A stretch of DNA of 48,962 nucleotides, taken from positions 2,141 through 51,102 of the forward strand of contig JAAAIG010000194.1 of assembly GCA_015852425.1 (NCBI GenBank), in the 5' to 3' direction. Positions 47,178 to 48,962 of the stretch are shown one piece after another. The position numbers and the translations under genes were made by a program. This stretch comes from Gryganskiella cystojenkinii. Taxonomy: Eukaryota > Mortierellomycota > Mortierellomycetes > Mortierellales > Mortierellaceae. The stretch's first letter is position 1. Each line of letters begins with the position of its first letter. Below the pieces are notes generated by a model that saw only the letters and a list, made by a program, of their open reading frames with translations, had not been told where the DNA came from and ran no database searches.

Positions 47178-47704
47178 GAAGTTGAGACGAGAAAATGGAG
47201 ATTTGAGATCGCGTAATACGTGCTGTTGCAATTTAAGTAGACGTTGCTTATGCTGCCAGGATTGTTAAATAAAAAAACAAAATTATCCAAAGGCCAAAGG
47301 AGATGCGCAAAGCAAATGGCTCAATCCAGAACCTCTGTAATCTCATTGTCACCGAGGTCTCCATCAAAATGATCTAGTAATAATGTCATGTAGAATTTCT
47401 TTTTATTTGGATAAGATATCAAGTCTTCATCTTTACGTGCTAGGTACAGGAATACTTGGCCGGTGGTAATACTATTATGCACTGATTAACATGAACAAAT
47501 ATGAAAGCAAGGTTCGTTAATATGGCTGTCGGACAGGTGAGTTCATCTGCTTCGTTTCAAAACGAGCGGGGTGAGAGGGATCCAATAACAAAAACACCAA
47601 CAGAATGACGAAGAGATTTGCAAGATAGAAAAAAGATTCAGAAATCAAATTCTCGACACAAATAGATTAAGTCAGGGATAACTGATTAAAAATAAGTTCA
47701 TCAT
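47178..47704. other. 3' region of myosin gene
   Basis: A/T-rich non-coding DNA with AAATAAAAAAAC (47267-47278) as a likely polyadenylation region. No gene seen. Confidence 0.55.
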
Positions 47705-47998
47705 TCACTTTTTTCTTGTTCTCTTTGTCTGTTCGCATCGGAGTGGGTGTTGTTTGGGAAAGGATAAATAAAGTGGAGTATGGAAAAATTGTCAACTTAC
47801 GCGTTCGAAGGGTGCAGCCAAATGAGGGTGATAACAGATGGCTGCACAGATGTACCCTTTGAGCAGTTGGGGTATAAGAGGGAGTAGGTTCGTGCTCAAA
47901 GGATTACCATTGGGTTCAAGGAGTGATGAAAGGAAAAGTGGAAGTGGTGAAAGAGGATGGGAAAGGGTGAAAGAGACGAAAAAGAGTCTGTGGGTCAT
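47705..47998 (-). CDS. Possible small two-exon gene, hypothetical
   Basis: Weak candidate. Minus-strand exon 47998-47801 opens with MTHRLFFVSFTLSHPLSPLP, a hydrophobic, signal-peptide-like start, and ends at a consensus donor (GTAAGT). A 72-nt intron to an acceptor ending in CAG would join a last exon 47728-47705 (TKRTRKK, stop), giving 73 aa. Phase is kept, but the body is Leu/Pro/Ser-rich and matches nothing I know. It could equally be chance. Confidence 0.2.
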
Positions 47999-48962
47999 CC
48001 TTTCAAAATAAATAAGAAAAAAAAAAAAAAAAAAGTAAACAACAATTTATTTCCAAGCCACCAGATCAATCCTCTCTTTGGAAATCGCGGTCCCATTTTT
48101 CACGCGACAAATTATTTTCTTTGCTGACCACATTCGGTAGAAAAAAATAGAAAAACAATGTGCGCTCCAGGGAGCAAGAGTGAAGAAAGGGTGTGTTGAA
48201 GGATATGCCCCGTTTCAGCTGTGAGGAGAAGAGCTTCGGATAGCTTCTTGTTTGGCAATCATTTGTGTAGGCATAAACAGAAGCGCTTTGTTTCTATTTC
48301 TGCTCTTCTATTTTTTTTGTGCAACGATGACACCCCTTGACCGGTTTGGTGGTTTACAATATCTTGTGGCAAAAGAATCGAATGACCCCCTCCCCCTCTC
48401 CCTTCCCCCTAACACCGGCGAGTGCTGAAAACAATGAAAACAAAATACCCATCTCGAGTTCTTGGATGCCGACCACTTTCTCACAGCAACTTCAAAAATA
48501 AAGCAAATTGAGTGACGTCCCGCCTCCCTCTCCAATGTTTCCCACCAACTGCTCATCCGCGGGGGGGTGATCTCCATGGACTGCTCTCAAACAAAGATTG
48601 TGGGTGGTTTAAGGAGCAGGGGGTATAATAATTATTGTTATGCATATATGAGATCAAATGCCCAGGTCTGTGGTAAGGGATTTGGGGAATGAGGAATGGT
48701 GATCCGTCTGTCTGCTCTCACGGCCGAGGAAAACTTCGTGGGATTGCACAATACCTCTTTGGCCAATCCCTTCCCGCCTTTCTCTGTTTCTCTCTATCTA
48801 TCTATCCATCCATTACCTCCCCCTGGGAAAGGTCAATCCAATAACTGTTGCCCTCTGATTTCTTCAATTGAGATGGCTGAGATGAGCCTTTCATGTGCCA
48901 CAAATAGTCTTAACATACAGGCACGCAAGCAAGAAATTTAGGGTGCTCGAAAAAAAAAAAAA
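47999..48962. other. Non-coding end of window
   Basis: No supported gene. A run of A at 48016-48034, a C/T-rich tract at 48770-48830, and a final run of 13 A at 48950-48962. The minus-strand frame at 48308-48577 is open but lacks recognisable content. Confidence 0.5.

Noticed and set aside
48308..48577. Minus-strand open frame of 89 codons
   Set aside because: No recognisable domain, no splice context and no conserved-looking motif; the surrounding DNA is low complexity.
1..48962. CRISPR arrays, rRNA genes, prophage or integron features
   Set aside because: No regularly spaced repeats and no rRNA-like sequence were seen, and the window is clearly eukaryotic.
48950..48962. Terminal A run as a polyadenylated retrocopy end
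   Set aside because: No coding or retroelement sequence precedes it; many simple A runs occur in this window, so it is more likely simple sequence at the window edge.

Overview
The window looks like nuclear DNA of an early-diverging (zygomycete-type) fungus, most likely Mortierellomycota or a close relative. The basis is: short introns (about 50-110 nt, GT..AG, often GTAAGT/GTATGT) in most genes; pyrimidine-rich leaders upstream of start codons; long A/T homopolymers; a conventional class II myosin; and a fungal Pob3-type FACT subunit without an HMG box. The phylum assignment is inference; no rRNA or other marker is present. Two 10-N assembly gaps (19197-19206 and 32715-32724) both fall in introns.

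Layout. 1-1250: no intact gene; a small foldback element and a decayed piece of an FAD monooxygenase. 1570-3434 (+): intact FAD-dependent monooxygenase, convergent with 3553-5430 (-), a GCR1_C-domain protein that looks like a domesticated Crypton-type element. 5838-7372 (-): RFC3/Rfc5 clamp-loader subunit, head-to-head with 7744-11905 (+), eIF5B. 12217-14392 (-): Pob3 (FACT), head-to-head with 14817-18123 (+), a mitochondrial Msp1-like AAA ATPase. 18707-19773 (-): Ser/Thr-rich protein. 21037-23225 (+): mitochondrial NAD+ carrier. 23739-24557 (+): GINS subunit Psf1, convergent with 24902-26220 (-), a Myb/SANT-like protein resembling the p1 subunit of the MTA1 DNA N6-adenine methyltransferase complex. 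26549-27106 (-): secreted Cys-containing protein, probably GPI anchored. 27690-30017 (-): secreted M64 metallopeptidase. 31549-34190 (+): uncharacterised coiled-coil protein. 34500-38200: a degraded tract with broken reading frames and a second copy of the upstream region of the coiled-coil gene. 39516-47177 (+): myosin II heavy chain. 47178-48962: essentially non-coding.

Most intact genes are housekeeping (replication: RFC3, Psf1; chromatin: Pob3, the p1-like protein; translation: eIF5B; mitochondrion: AAA ATPase, NAD+ carrier; cytoskeleton: myosin II). Gene models were built by hand by joining exons across GT..AG introns so that the frame is kept; exon coordinates are given in each entry. 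The most interesting locus is the p1-like gene, because abundant 6mA is a known trait of early-diverging fungi and p1 is the DNA-binding partner of the ciliate enzyme. Secondary points are the Crypton-derived gene, a pair of adjacent perfect palindromes in the RFC3/eIF5B promoter, and the duplicated promoter inside the decayed tract.
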